Below, piece after piece: positions 36,809 through 45,847 of a stretch of 64,000 nucleotides of DNA. The stretch is taken from the NCBI RefSeq assembly GCF_007860105.1, contig NZ_SJPU01000002.1, positions 571,256-635,255 of the forward strand, given 5' to 3'. The notes under the pieces are model-generated. The model worked only from the letters and a program-made list of their open reading frames with translations. It did not search any database and was not told where the DNA came from. The translations under genes and the position numbers were made by a program. Origin of the DNA: Allorhodopirellula heiligendammensis (lineage in GTDB: Bacteria > Planctomycetota > Planctomycetia > Pirellulales > Pirellulaceae). Numbering within the stretch: position 1 is the stretch's first letter; the number at the start of each line of letters is the position of its first letter.

Positions 36809-37048
36809 AGAGCGAATCATGTCCTGGAATGGTTCATATCGCCACCAACGCAGTGCCTAGTCAGTTCTGTCGCTGAGGCAGGGAGGATCGCACTCGCTGA
36901 ACGACCAAACACGATCGAGTGCGTGCTGGGTTCAATAAGCGGATTTTGCAAGAAGTGGAATCCTATGATAGTGGATTCCAGGCGGTGCGCGTGCGGGTGC
37001 CAGATAGGGGCAGGGCGCGGGTGCGAGTTAGGTGCAGGGGACGGACGG

Positions 37049-37070
37049 GCGGCCTCGAGAGTGAGGCCGC
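37049..37070 (-). terminator. Hairpin after the coiled-coil membrane protein gene
   Basis: GCGGCCTC (37049-37056) and GAGGCCGC (37063-37070) form a perfect 8-bp GC-rich stem with a 6-base loop, three bases beyond the stop of the gene ending at 37073. No T tract follows on the minus strand. Confidence 0.45.
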
Positions 37071-37072
37071 GA

Positions 37073-38542
37073 TTACCTCGTGCTGGTGGTCGTCAGCGAG
37101 TTGACACGTGACTGGATCCTGCCCTGAATCTCAGCGAGTTCGCCTTCGAGGGACTGATTGCTGCGATACAGCTGGACCAATTTCTCGCGAGTTTCTTTCA
37201 GTTCGACGCGAAGTTTCTCGTTATAACCTTCGATTGCTTTACGCTCGGTTTCGGTTTGGTCAAAATCTTGCTCGAGAAGCAATTTCTCCGTCTGATAGGA
37301 GGCCAGCATGCTGACGGTGGCATCAATGGCACGTTGCAGAACTTCTTTTTCGAAGCCCAGGATTTTACTGCGGTTTTGTAGATCGGCGATCCGCAACCGC
37401 ATCCGCCGTAGCACAAAGCGATAATCATTGAGTGGTCGGAGATAATATTCGTCGACCAGTCGGGCCACGCCTTCAGCCCGCATGGCATCGGCAGCCTCTT
37501 TCTTGACGAGTAACAATTCTCCCTTGGCCAGTTTGACCTCACCTTTGCTATCGCCACCCACTTTCAGCCGGCTATCAGCCGCTCGGCCACTACCATCGAA
37601 GAAGCCTTCTACCAAGGCACCACGTTCGTCCAGACTATCGACAGTAATGGTGTAGGGTTTGAGGAATTCGACTTTCACCCATCGCGACAGTGGGGGGTCG
37701 TCGGCGCGAGATCGGGAGCCGTCACGAAGGTAGTTCTCGCGAGTCTCTTCGGAGGTGTTTGCTAGAATCGTATTAATCAGATCTTCGTCAACGCGTCCAA
37801 ATACATTGTTGTCGTCCGGGACGCTACCCTCCGCAACGAAGGGCATGTGGCCGTCGAGCGGGAGCAGCTCGTAAACCGACCAGCTGCTGGCTTTGCCGTC
37901 TTGAATCAACTGCTGCTGGTCGGCCATCAATGGACCGGTGGGCGACAGTGTGACCTGGTTGGGTGTGCTGCTGACGACTCGGAACTCCCCTAGGTAACCC
38001 ACCGGGACAGGTACGTCGATATTGGGTCCACGCCCTTCACCAAATCCGTACACCACCATGCCTTCAGCGATCAAGGGACCGGCTTCCGCATCGGGCTTGG
38101 GAGCCTCGGCCTCCAATTCTTCGCCGGGGGCAGGTTCCTGAGGTGGGCGCGTCAGGACAATGGTGGGCTGACCGTTGAAGTTCGAGTTGCTCAACCGCAG
38201 GCCACGCCACCGTCGACCAGCTTCCAGTCCGATCGCAGCCAGCTTTTGCGACATTGGTAGCACACCCTGTTCGGACAGGGGGTTGTTCCGATCGCCATCG
38301 CGAAGCTCTTTTTGTTCGGTTTGAGCTTTCTCTAAACGAGCGTCGAGCTCCTCTTTTTTCTTGTACCACGCAGAGCGGCTTTTCAGGGCTCCGGCGACGG
38401 GGAACACGAAAACAACGGCCAGGATGGTGGTCATGATGATCGCCACCATCTCATACCATCGCCATGTAGTGGCTGCCTTCCAAAGCAAGAATGCTTGGGC
38501 CAACACCAATACGATCAGTAGTCCGAGCAGGGCGTACGACAT
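37073..38542 (-). CDS. Hypothetical membrane protein with two N-terminal helices and C-terminal coiled coil
   Basis: A 489-residue protein. Two transmembrane helices occupy about residues 2-20 (YALLGLLIVLVLAQAFLLW) and 32-52. A charged coiled-coil segment follows (KKKEELDARLEKAQTEQKEL), then a soluble beta-rich middle with two-part similarity to planctomycete conserved hypothetical proteins (YGFGEGRGPNIDVPVPVGYLG). A long C-terminal coiled coil covers about residues 385-480 (LRIADLQNRSKILGFEKEVL, ETREKLVQLYRSNQSLEGEL). No enzyme motif is visible. It is divergent from the TolC-like lipoprotein gene across 453 bp, so a shared role in an envelope complex is possible but speculative. Confidence 0.78.
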   Translation of the reverse strand: MSYALLGLLIVLVLAQAFLLWKAATTWRWYEMVAIIMTTILAVVFVFPVAGALKSRSAWYKKKEELDARLEKAQTEQKELRDGDRNNPLSEQGVLPMSQKLAAIGLEAGRRWRGLRLSNSNFNGQPTIVLTRPPQEPAPGEELEAEAPKPDAEAGPLIAEGMVVYGFGEGRGPNIDVPVPVGYLGEFRVVSSTPNQVTLSPTGPLMADQQQLIQDGKASSWSVYELLPLDGHMPFVAEGSVPDDNNVFGRVDEDLINTILANTSEETRENYLRDGSRSRADDPPLSRWVKVEFLKPYTITVDSLDERGALVEGFFDGSGRAADSRLKVGGDSKGEVKLAKGELLLVKKEAADAMRAEGVARLVDEYYLRPLNDYRFVLRRMRLRIADLQNRSKILGFEKEVLQRAIDATVSMLASYQTEKLLLEQDFDQTETERKAIEGYNEKLRVELKETREKLVQLYRSNQSLEGELAEIQGRIQSRVNSLTTTSTR

Positions 38543-38995
38543 CGAATAGTAGACAAGAGGAGTGGAGGGCGAACGGAGATCGAGGCACTAAGCGGGTCGG
38601 AGGAAGTATTTCGGCATAGCTCGCTCAGCGGCGTGGGCAGGGCCCGGCGTGTTTCGCGTTTCCGCGATCTATCGAGGACGCGGTCAAACGGAAATCATTC
38701 GTTGGATAGGCTTAGTTTAGTTAACAAGTCTAATCGACGAACCGACCCTGCTGCGAGAATTTCACCAAGTTTTCCAAACCGAATGGCTTACCCGGCAGAT
38801 CGAAGCCCGCTAATCGCTACATTTTGCCCATCACGCACGAGGTGCACCGGCCTGGTGGGGATGTACCGTCTTTTCGCTCCGCAACGGTCAAGACAATTAC
38901 TCCTCCCGTCCGAACCAAGGTGATGGGAGAATAGCCGCGTCACGGATGACGCATTCACCCGTTTCGATCTGACGATCTGCCATGGATGGTATTAC
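38543..38995. other. Divergent promoter region of 453 bp, no gene seen
   Basis: This separates the coiled-coil membrane protein gene (minus) from the TolC-like gene (plus). Small frames here carry no motif. The TTAGTTTAGTTAAC tract near 38710 is the most A/T-rich part and may hold a promoter, but no clear box pair was found. Confidence 0.4.
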
Positions 38996-41839
38996 GTGAC
39001 TAACCGAGCATTGTTTGACGATTTCTACGGCCGCAGCGGCGGTAGCTGCGGGCGGGCGGCGATCCTCACGGCGATCGTGGCGTGCGTGCTGGTCATGGTG
39101 GGGTGCTCGCGGGCCCACTACCGGATCCAAGCCAACGGGGAGGCGAACGCGTTGATCGCCGAAAAAGCCTCTCACGTTTCCCGTCCGCCCGACACGCGGC
39201 TGAACATCGACCTCGATCCCCGAAGCCGGATGTTCAATCCGTTTGACCCAGATTTTCAACCGATGCCGTTGGATGATCCGGCGTCCCATCGCTACATGCA
39301 ATGCGTCGATGGCCGGCGAGGGTACCCCTTGTGGGATGGTGCCGGATTGACCAACACCGCTGAAAATCCCGTGTGGTGGCAGTACCTGCCGCTCAACGAA
39401 AACGGGGTCTTGGAACTCAACTCCGAGAACTCGGTCCGCATCGCGATGTTGCATTCTCCCGACTATCAACAACAGCTCGAAAGCCTCTTCCTTTCGGCTT
39501 TGGACGTCAGTAGTGAACGGTTCCAATTCGACACGCAGTTCTTTGGAGGCCAGCGAGCCTTCTTCAGTACGACGGGACCCGGCCGCACCGGCAACAGCAG
39601 CACTCAACTTGGCCTGGGTGGGTACAGTGTCGGACCGCGTGACTTCTCAATGCAGCGTGCCTTTGCCACCGGTGGTAACCTCGTGGTCGGTGTCGCCAAC
39701 AATATCGTGTGGGAACTCAGTGGCCCGAACTCGCAATCGGCCGTGACTGTCCTTGACTTCGCTATGCTGCAGCCACTGCTACGCAATGCCGGACGCGACC
39801 GGGTGATGGAGCGTCTGACGATCTCCGAGCGAAGGCTGCTGGCGAACGTCCGCTCGTTCGAGCGATATCGCCGGGCGTTCTACCTCAATATCACCACCGG
39901 GCGAAACATCGACACAAGTGTCCAGCGTAGCGGCGGCGTATTCGGCGTGGGGCTGGGTGGCTTCACCGGTCTCGGAAGTGGATTCGGGGGCGTCGGCGGT
40001 GGCGGCGGTAATTTCGGTTTCAGCGGCGGCGGCGTCCCTGACGCTGGGGGATTCATCGGCTTGCTGCAGGATCAATTGCAAATTCGTAACCTGGAGGAAA
40101 ACGTCGCTCGGCTCGGGGAAAACCTCCTCGTGCTCGAAAACACACTCGTGGAACTGCTCACCACCATTCCCGAAGACCCCGAGGAGATCATTCGGCAGCG
40201 ACTGCAGGTCTCACAATCTCGCTCCTCACTTCTGAGTGCTCAGAGTGCGTTGGTCACACGGCGGGTGGGCTATCAAAATTCGATCGACACCTTCCTCACG
40301 AACCTCGGCTTGCCTCCCTATATTTGCGTTGAAATCAAGGATCCCGCGCTCAATCGGTTCGAACTGATTGACCGCGAATTGCGAATGCGTCGCGAAGAAC
40401 TCATCGCGGTCCGCACGCACATCGGTCGCCTGAATGTTGCTCTGTTGGATCGCGCTGAACGACAAATTGATCCCGCCACAGGCTTGCCTACATCACGATT
40501 GGTCTGGGACGATGAAACGAAGAGCCTCGTCGAACAGTTGCAACAATCACTCGTGCCTGTCTCGCAGTTCTCCCATAGTCTCGTCGAAGAAGATCTGCCA
40601 CGGGTTCGCCAGGATTTGGCGACATTCAAAGAGCAACTGCCCGAGCGGCGACGGCAAGCCGAGTCACTGCTTGCGCTCTACCGAGAAGAACAGAACAATA
40701 TCTGCTCGCTACTCGGCATTGAAGCTGTCGACGAATCGATTTTCGATATCGAGCCAGTCCTTGAGGCCGGTCAAGAGTTGGACGAAAATTTTGTCGAGCT
40801 GTCCGCTCGCTTGGAGGCCTATCAACCCCAGGTCGATGCGTTGATCGAATCGATTGCTGAATTCCGCGCGGTGGGACCCAACTCAAGCGACAACGCGGAG
40901 GTGGCTCAACAAGTCCGAAATCGGGTTATCCTGTCAAGCCAAAACTTACTGGCCCAGTTGGGTGACGACGTGCTCAGCCTCCAGTTGGTGCAGGCTCGCG
41001 CCCGAGTGGAAAGTCTCGTGCTTCCCGAGGTGGAAATCGATCCCGGTGAGGCATTGGAAATCGCGCGGGTGAACCGCCGAGACTGGGCCAATGCCCGGGC
41101 GAGCTTGGTCGACAAATATCGCTCGATCGAATTCATCGCTGACAACCTCGAAAGCACGCTCGACGTGACTTTTGCAGGGGGCGTCCAGAATGACGGCAAC
41201 AACCCCTTCGCACTGAAGAGCAATACCACGGCGCTGCGTGTGGGTTTGCAATGGGATGCGCCCATCACACGCCTGCAAGAACGCAATACCTACCGCCAAT
41301 CTCTGATCGAGTATGAACAGTCCAAGCGGGCTTACTATGGGTATGAGGACAATATTTGGCGACTCCTGCGATCAACCATTCGGCAGCTACGGGCTAACCG
41401 CATCAACTTTGAACTGGGCCGGCAGGCGGTGCGAATCGCGGCCTCCCAGCTGGAACTCAACGAAGATATCCGTGAGTTTCGCGACGCCCGCGGCCTCAGC
41501 AGTGGTCCAACCGCCGCACGCGATACCATCACAGCTCTGAGCGCCCTGCTGGATTCGCAGAACGGGCTGTTGAACTTGTATGTGAATTTCGAAGTAGTGC
41601 GACGCGGGTTGGATCTCGATCTCGGCACCATGGAATTGACACCCGACGGGATGTGGATTGATCCCGGTCCCATCGATCCTGCGGCGCTGCTGGGGTTAGT
41701 GGGCACCATGGAAGGCGGGATGATTGAATGCGGGCAAGCCCCATTCATCGACGGCGAAAATCCATGCACGCCGCCCGCCTGTGGCAACATGCCCCTGCGG
41801 CCGCAGTCCACCGAGGCCATCTACGGTCGCGGGATTTAA
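38996..41839 (+). CDS. Large TolC-family outer-membrane efflux lipoprotein
   Basis: The GTG at 38996 begins a 947-residue protein, about twice the length of ordinary TolC proteins. The N-terminus has a lipoprotein signal with the lipid-modified cysteine at Cys37 (LVMVGC). TolC-type helical repeats are seen in the middle (IRNLEENVARLGENLLVLEN, SRSSLLSAQSALVTRRVGYQNSI) and at the end (LRVGLQWDAPITRLQERNTYRQ and later REFRDARGLSSG). A glycine-rich insertion of about 45 residues (around 310-355, with G-F-G-G-V-G-G-G-G-G) sits in the first half. Type I secretion or multidrug efflux partners (inner-membrane pump, adaptor) are not adjacent. Substrate unknown. Confidence 0.85.
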   Translation: MTNRALFDDFYGRSGGSCGRAAILTAIVACVLVMVGCSRAHYRIQANGEANALIAEKASHVSRPPDTRLNIDLDPRSRMFNPFDPDFQPMPLDDPASHRYMQCVDGRRGYPLWDGAGLTNTAENPVWWQYLPLNENGVLELNSENSVRIAMLHSPDYQQQLESLFLSALDVSSERFQFDTQFFGGQRAFFSTTGPGRTGNSSTQLGLGGYSVGPRDFSMQRAFATGGNLVVGVANNIVWELSGPNSQSAVTVLDFAMLQPLLRNAGRDRVMERLTISERRLLANVRSFERYRRAFYLNITTGRNIDTSVQRSGGVFGVGLGGFTGLGSGFGGVGGGGGNFGFSGGGVPDAGGFIGLLQDQLQIRNLEENVARLGENLLVLENTLVELLTTIPEDPEEIIRQRLQVSQSRSSLLSAQSALVTRRVGYQNSIDTFLTNLGLPPYICVEIKDPALNRFELIDRELRMRREELIAVRTHIGRLNVALLDRAERQIDPATGLPTSRLVWDDETKSLVEQLQQSLVPVSQFSHSLVEEDLPRVRQDLATFKEQLPERRRQAESLLALYREEQNNICSLLGIEAVDESIFDIEPVLEAGQELDENFVELSARLEAYQPQVDALIESIAEFRAVGPNSSDNAEVAQQVRNRVILSSQNLLAQLGDDVLSLQLVQARARVESLVLPEVEIDPGEALEIARVNRRDWANARASLVDKYRSIEFIADNLESTLDVTFAGGVQNDGNNPFALKSNTTALRVGLQWDAPITRLQERNTYRQSLIEYEQSKRAYYGYEDNIWRLLRSTIRQLRANRINFELGRQAVRIAASQLELNEDIREFRDARGLSSGPTAARDTITALSALLDSQNGLLNLYVNFEVVRRGLDLDLGTMELTPDGMWIDPGPIDPAALLGLVGTMEGGMIECGQAPFIDGENPCTPPACGNMPLRPQSTEAIYGRGI

Positions 41840-41850
41840 GTCTTGGCATG

Positions 41851-41875
41851 ACGCTCGCCACACTCAGGCGAGCGT
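41851..41875 (+). terminator. Hairpin after the TolC-like gene
   Basis: ACGCTCGCC (41851-41859) and GGCGAGCGT (41867-41875) form a perfect 9-bp stem with a 7-base loop, starting 12 bases after the stop of the TolC-like gene. No clear T tract follows, so it may be a weak or factor-assisted terminator. Confidence 0.5.
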
Positions 41876-42018
41876 GGCCGCGTGACCGTGGTCATGTGCA
41901 TCGAAGTGCAGTCGCGATCGCGGCTGCGTTGGTACCAGTCCGTTGGGGCCAACGAGGCGGATTAAGCTGGCATAACATCCCTCGATCGCCCATGCCGTTC
42001 GAAGCAGGCGATCACGTC

Positions 42019-43110
42019 TTAGAAGGGAACTGAACCCGGGGGATCGTCACCCTCCTCCCAGTCATCTAAGAAATCATCGATCGATCCGCCCCGGACCTCA
42101 TGATCCTCGAGAAATCCATCGTCGTCGTCGAGCAAGTCGTCGAGTTCTTCCTCGAGGTCCTCATCGCCAGGATCGAGCAAATAGTCTGGTGGTGAGGATG
42201 AGTCGTCGGGAATCCAGCGAATCGTGGGACGGGGGGGATCCGACAACGAGGTGCCACATTCGATGGCCGTCCAGCTGATATCGCCGGGCCCGTCGGCTGT
42301 GTCACCGGTACAAACATCTTCGTCACCGGCTAGCAAGTAGAGCGTCGCGTGACGCAGAAAGTTTTCAATATCGCCGGGCTTGTAGGCGTCACCGCGGCAG
42401 ACCGCTTCCATGTCCGGTAGGTCGAATTGGCCGTTGCCCACGGTGTCCATCACCACCCAGTCATCGTCTTCGGTGAAAATTCGTACGTTGGTCCACATGT
42501 CCAGCGGCGGCAATTCGTGATTCCACGCATGATTCAGACCTTGGCGGAGCAACGTGGCATCCCGCAAAATCTCGCCACCTGGGTTGAAGTAGCACAATGC
42601 AGCGGGGGATTCGAGGAGAGCTGTTGCCGCTCGCGTCAATGTCTGCAGCTCGGCCATTGAATCATAGTCATCGGGGACCAAGGGCAGGTCCTCGTCGTCG
42701 TCTTCGTCCGGTCCCAGCACGTAGCTGATCAACAACCGTACATGGGCGGTGTGTTCTCGCACCGCATCGGCAGCCCCATCCCAGCCCCAGGACTGCGCTG
42801 CTGCTCGCTCAAGACCGCCGGGAAACGCCAGCGGACCGTACTGTCCAAGTGACCAGGCGACAAACCGTTCGGGGGATTCATCGGGGTCACCCATGTCGTC
42901 CGGCCACGGCGCAGTGGTGGGGGTCACGAGTAAATGTCCACCACAATCCGGGCGAAATTCGTAGACCAGCGTTTCAGGTGCCTCAGCATCATCAGACTCC
43001 TGTCGAGCAACCAGCTCAAAGCTGCGCAACCGCTGCCGGATTTCGTCGATTGGTAGCTGCTGTTTCAAGAGGACGCACATGCCCTGGGTGAACAATCCTT
43101 TCGCCATCAC
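42019..43110 (-). CDS. Hypothetical acidic protein, possibly DUF4261-like
   Basis: A 363-residue cytosolic protein without signal peptide. The first two thirds look like a compact domain (MCVLLKQQLPIDEIRQRLRSFELV, GGHLLVTPTTAPWPDDMG, RFVAWSLGQYGPLAFPG, CYFNPGGEILRD), tentatively DUF4261-like because of the layout of the F-N-P-G-G-E region and the helical C-terminal part. The last 60 residues are almost entirely Asp/Glu-rich and low in complexity (EDLEEELDDLLDDDDGF). The acidic tail may bind cations or basic partners; this is speculation. No neighbour gives further clues. Confidence 0.65.
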   Translation of the reverse strand: MMAKGLFTQGMCVLLKQQLPIDEIRQRLRSFELVARQESDDAEAPETLVYEFRPDCGGHLLVTPTTAPWPDDMGDPDESPERFVAWSLGQYGPLAFPGGLERAAAQSWGWDGAADAVREHTAHVRLLISYVLGPDEDDDEDLPLVPDDYDSMAELQTLTRAATALLESPAALCYFNPGGEILRDATLLRQGLNHAWNHELPPLDMWTNVRIFTEDDDWVVMDTVGNGQFDLPDMEAVCRGDAYKPGDIENFLRHATLYLLAGDEDVCTGDTADGPGDISWTAIECGTSLSDPPRPTIRWIPDDSSSPPDYLLDPGDEDLEEELDDLLDDDDGFLEDHEVRGGSIDDFLDDWEEGDDPPGSVPF

Positions 43111-43762
43111 GTCACTCCTGTTCGGTTAAATTGCTAGCGATCCTTGCTTTTCTGCGGATGCCGAACCGATCGGACTTCTGTCACGCCAATTTCTCGCTCT
43201 CACTCCCCTCAATCGTAAGGCAACAGCGGGACGTTGGCGACCGATTCCCTGCATTTTTCGAGTTCAAAGGGAAATATTTCGACTTCGAACCCGGTTGGCG
43301 TTTCGTGATCCCGGGTGGCCTGGGCCCCAGGGGGACTAGGGATCGATCGAGATTCCAAGTGACCGCACGTCGCCGTCCCTCCTGTGGGGGTGGGGCACAA
43401 GGCGATTGGTGATGATTTTTTAACAAACCGAATATCCCCCGGCAGACGGATACTGTATACTGAAAGAATCGCCTTGAGTGGCTAACACCCACCCGGCAGA
43501 AATTTCCCGTTTTTTTTAAAAAATTTCTGCAGGCGAGACAGAGATATCGGCTATCGGAATCCGTGTTTTTTGAAATACAACCGTCAATGAAAGATATCTT
43601 TCATGAATTGATGAACTGCCACCATTGGTTGACGTAGTGCTACCATGCAGAGGTAGGCTGAAATTCCGCGACTTGGCGGTGAGTGGAACTGATTCGCCAT
43701 TGGTTACGTCTACTGAGGTATACGAACCACACAACCACACCTAATAGATTGGAAAAAATCCC
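43111..43762. other. Upstream region of the response regulator gene, 652 bp, no gene seen
   Basis: No coding frame here shows a motif. It contains two noteworthy inverted repeats: an A/T-rich hairpin at 43497-43529 (CAGAAATTT ... AAATTTCTG around a T8 run) and the perfect palindrome listed below. This is the longest regulatory-looking stretch in the window. Confidence 0.5.
43587..43604. promoter_or_regulatory. Perfect 18-bp palindrome, candidate operator
   Basis: ATGAAAGATATCTTTCAT is identical to its reverse complement over all 18 bases. It lies 158 bases before the ATG of the response regulator gene, in a noncoding stretch, so a dimeric regulator (possibly the LuxR-type protein itself) could bind it. 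Confidence 0.6.
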
Positions 43763-44395
43763 ATGTCGAAGCGACTTTTAATTGTCGATGACCACGCTGT
43801 CTCGCGTTTGGGGACACGCGCCGCCTTGAGCGAAACAGATATCGAGATTGTTGGTGAAGCAACCAAGGCAGCGGAGGCGTTAGAGTTTATCGCCAACGAT
43901 GTCCCCGATGCCGTATTGCTCGACATCCGGATGGAAGGCGGTGACGGCCTCAATACCCTCGGCCGGATCAAACTGGATCATCCCGACCTGCCCATTTTGC
44001 TGTTTTCGGGCTACGATAATCCCACCTATGTCGCCCGTGCAGTGGCCCTTGGCGCTGCTGGTTACGTGCTCAAGTCCGCACCGATCGAGCGGTTGATTGA
44101 ATCGTTGAATCTCTGTTTTGCTGGTGAGCAATCATGGACTCGCGAAGAACTGCGTCGCGTCACCGGTGCCCTGGCGACTCCCCGGATGAGCCAGGATATT
44201 GATGTGCCCCTCACCCAGCGAGAGAGTGAAGTGCTGCGGCAGATGGCACTTGGCTTGACCAACAAGGAAATCGCGAAGATGCTGGGCATCAGCTACGAGA
44301 CAGTCAAAGAGCATGTCCAGCACATCCTTCGCAAGCTCGGTGTGTCTGATCGCACGCAAGCAGCCGTTTGGGCCGTTCGAAAAGATTTGGTTTAG
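43763..44395 (+). CDS. Response regulator, NarL/FixJ (LuxR-type) family
   Basis: A standard 210-residue two-domain regulator. The receiver domain carries LIVDDHAVSRLGTRAAL with the acidic pair, phospho-acceptor Asp54 in AVLLDIRMEGGDG, and later FSGYDNPTYVARAVALGAAGYVLKSA with the conserved Lys near residue 107. The output domain is a LuxR helix-turn-helix: LTQRESEVLRQMALGLTNKEI, LGISYETVKEHVQHILRKLG. No sensor kinase gene lies nearby, so it is an orphan regulator in this window. The stop codon is immediately followed by the GTG of the enolase-family gene. Confidence 0.95.
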   Translation: MSKRLLIVDDHAVSRLGTRAALSETDIEIVGEATKAAEALEFIANDVPDAVLLDIRMEGGDGLNTLGRIKLDHPDLPILLFSGYDNPTYVARAVALGAAGYVLKSAPIERLIESLNLCFAGEQSWTREELRRVTGALATPRMSQDIDVPLTQRESEVLRQMALGLTNKEIAKMLGISYETVKEHVQHILRKLGVSDRTQAAVWAVRKDLV

Positions 44396-45781
44396 GTGTC
44401 GATTCAGGATCGAGTGACCGCTCCCACCGCGCTGGTTGATGTTTCGTTTCAACTAGCGACGGAATCCTATCGCTATCGTACGCCGATGAAATTCGGCGGT
44501 CGGGTGGTGAATGATGTCACCGTGCTCAATGCCACGTGCGATGCCACGCTGGCGAGTGGGCAGCGTGGGCGGGGGCTGGGAAGCATGACGATGGGTGTCG
44601 CGTGGGCGTGGCCCGATCCATCCATTGAAGATGCCAAGAAGCTGGCAGTCGTGCTGGAGATTGCCGAACGCTTAGCTGCAGCCTGCCATGAAATTGATGG
44701 CGCAGGCCATCCCGTTGAGATCTGCCTAAATCTTGCCCAACGGCGCAGCCAAATCGCCGTCGAAGTGGCTCAGCGACAATCGCTCACCACGCCGATTCCT
44801 GAACTTGCCGTGTTGCTGGCCGGTTCGGTGATTGAAGCGGCACTGTTTGACGCTCAAGGCAAGGCAGCCGCGATGAGCAGCTATGCGTTGCTCACCAGTG
44901 AGCATCTGCCTCACGATCTGGGCGAACTGCTCGGCGACCCTGACTACAAGGGTTTGACGCTCGATCAATTCGTTTCAGCCCAGCCGATAGCGACCCTACC
45001 GCTCTATCACCTCGTGGGGGCTCTCGATCCGTTGACCCAAGATGAGGTGAAACAGCCCGTGGGCGATGGGCTACCTGAATCGCTCGGTGAGTGGATCGAA
45101 CGAAATGAACTTACGCACCTGAAAATCAAACTCGCGGGCGACGATGCTGTCTGGGATTTGCAGCGTGTTATCGGGATCCATCAAGTCGCCTGCCAGACTC
45201 AACAGCGAGGGAGCTCAACGGGCAAGCCGTATTTTTATTCACTCGATTTCAACGAACGCTGTCCTGATGAAGAATACGTTCTGAAGCTGCTCGCGGACCT
45301 GCAGCAGCAGAGTCCAGATGGCTACGAGCGGGTGCAGTATATCGAGCAGCCTACTGCGCGTGACTTAACGCGGCCCGATGCCGTGACGATGCACCGAGTC
45401 GGCAAGCTCAAACCGGTGGTGATCGACGAATCGCTCACCGATTTGAATAGCTTGCGATTGGCTGTCGCTCAGGGTTACTCAGGAATCGCGTTAAAGGCGT
45501 GCAAGGGACATGCAGAAGCTCTGTTGCTCGGCGCCGTGGCGCAGCATGAGGGTCTGTTTTTGTGCGTGCAGGATCTGACCTGTGTCGGCGCATCCTTCCT
45601 CCACTCAGCCTCCCTGGCTGCTCATATCCCCGCCGTTGCAGCCGTAGAGAGTAACGGCCGCCAGTACAGCCCCGCTGGAAATGCAGCGTGGATGAAACGA
45701 TACCCTGAGATGTTCGAAATTCGCGGCGGCGAGATTCCCACGAGAGTGCTAGACGGTCCAGGGCTCGGCTACGCTCTCTAA
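44396..45781 (+). CDS. Mandelate racemase/muconate lactonizing enzyme (enolase superfamily)
   Basis: A 461-residue protein starting at GTG 44396, the base after the regulator's stop. The N-terminal part has an enolase-superfamily capping domain (RYRTPMKFGGRVVNDVTVL), and the barrel shows HLKIKLAGDDAVWDLQRV, a probable first metal ligand in FYSLDFNERCPDEEYVLKLL, IEQPTARDLTRPDAV with Glu for the second, and PVVIDESLTDLNSLRLAV with Asp-Glu for the third. ALKACKGHAEALLLGAV contains the catalytic Lys. Members abstract protons from carboxylates (racemisation, dehydration, cycloisomerisation); the substrate is not determined. The coupling to a response regulator is unusual and may make the enzyme's synthesis depend on the signal. 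Confidence 0.85.
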   Translation: MSIQDRVTAPTALVDVSFQLATESYRYRTPMKFGGRVVNDVTVLNATCDATLASGQRGRGLGSMTMGVAWAWPDPSIEDAKKLAVVLEIAERLAAACHEIDGAGHPVEICLNLAQRRSQIAVEVAQRQSLTTPIPELAVLLAGSVIEAALFDAQGKAAAMSSYALLTSEHLPHDLGELLGDPDYKGLTLDQFVSAQPIATLPLYHLVGALDPLTQDEVKQPVGDGLPESLGEWIERNELTHLKIKLAGDDAVWDLQRVIGIHQVACQTQQRGSSTGKPYFYSLDFNERCPDEEYVLKLLADLQQQSPDGYERVQYIEQPTARDLTRPDAVTMHRVGKLKPVVIDESLTDLNSLRLAVAQGYSGIALKACKGHAEALLLGAVAQHEGLFLCVQDLTCVGASFLHSASLAAHIPAVAAVESNGRQYSPAGNAAWMKRYPEMFEIRGGEIPTRVLDGPGLGYAL

Positions 45782-45847
45782 AGCGTGGCAGACATCACAT
45801 TGTGTCGTTGTCATTTGTAGGTGAGGGTGAATTTTGGGGATTCTATT

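Noticed and set aside
36960-37048. GC-rich repeats (GCGCGTGCGGGTGCC...) near 37000 as a structured element
   Set aside because: Imperfect and low in complexity with no consistent unit length; could be composition alone.
43497-43529. A/T-rich hairpin with T8 run as a rho-independent terminator
   Set aside because: The T run is in the loop, not after the stem, and no gene ends nearby on either strand; kept only as a note in the intergenic entry.
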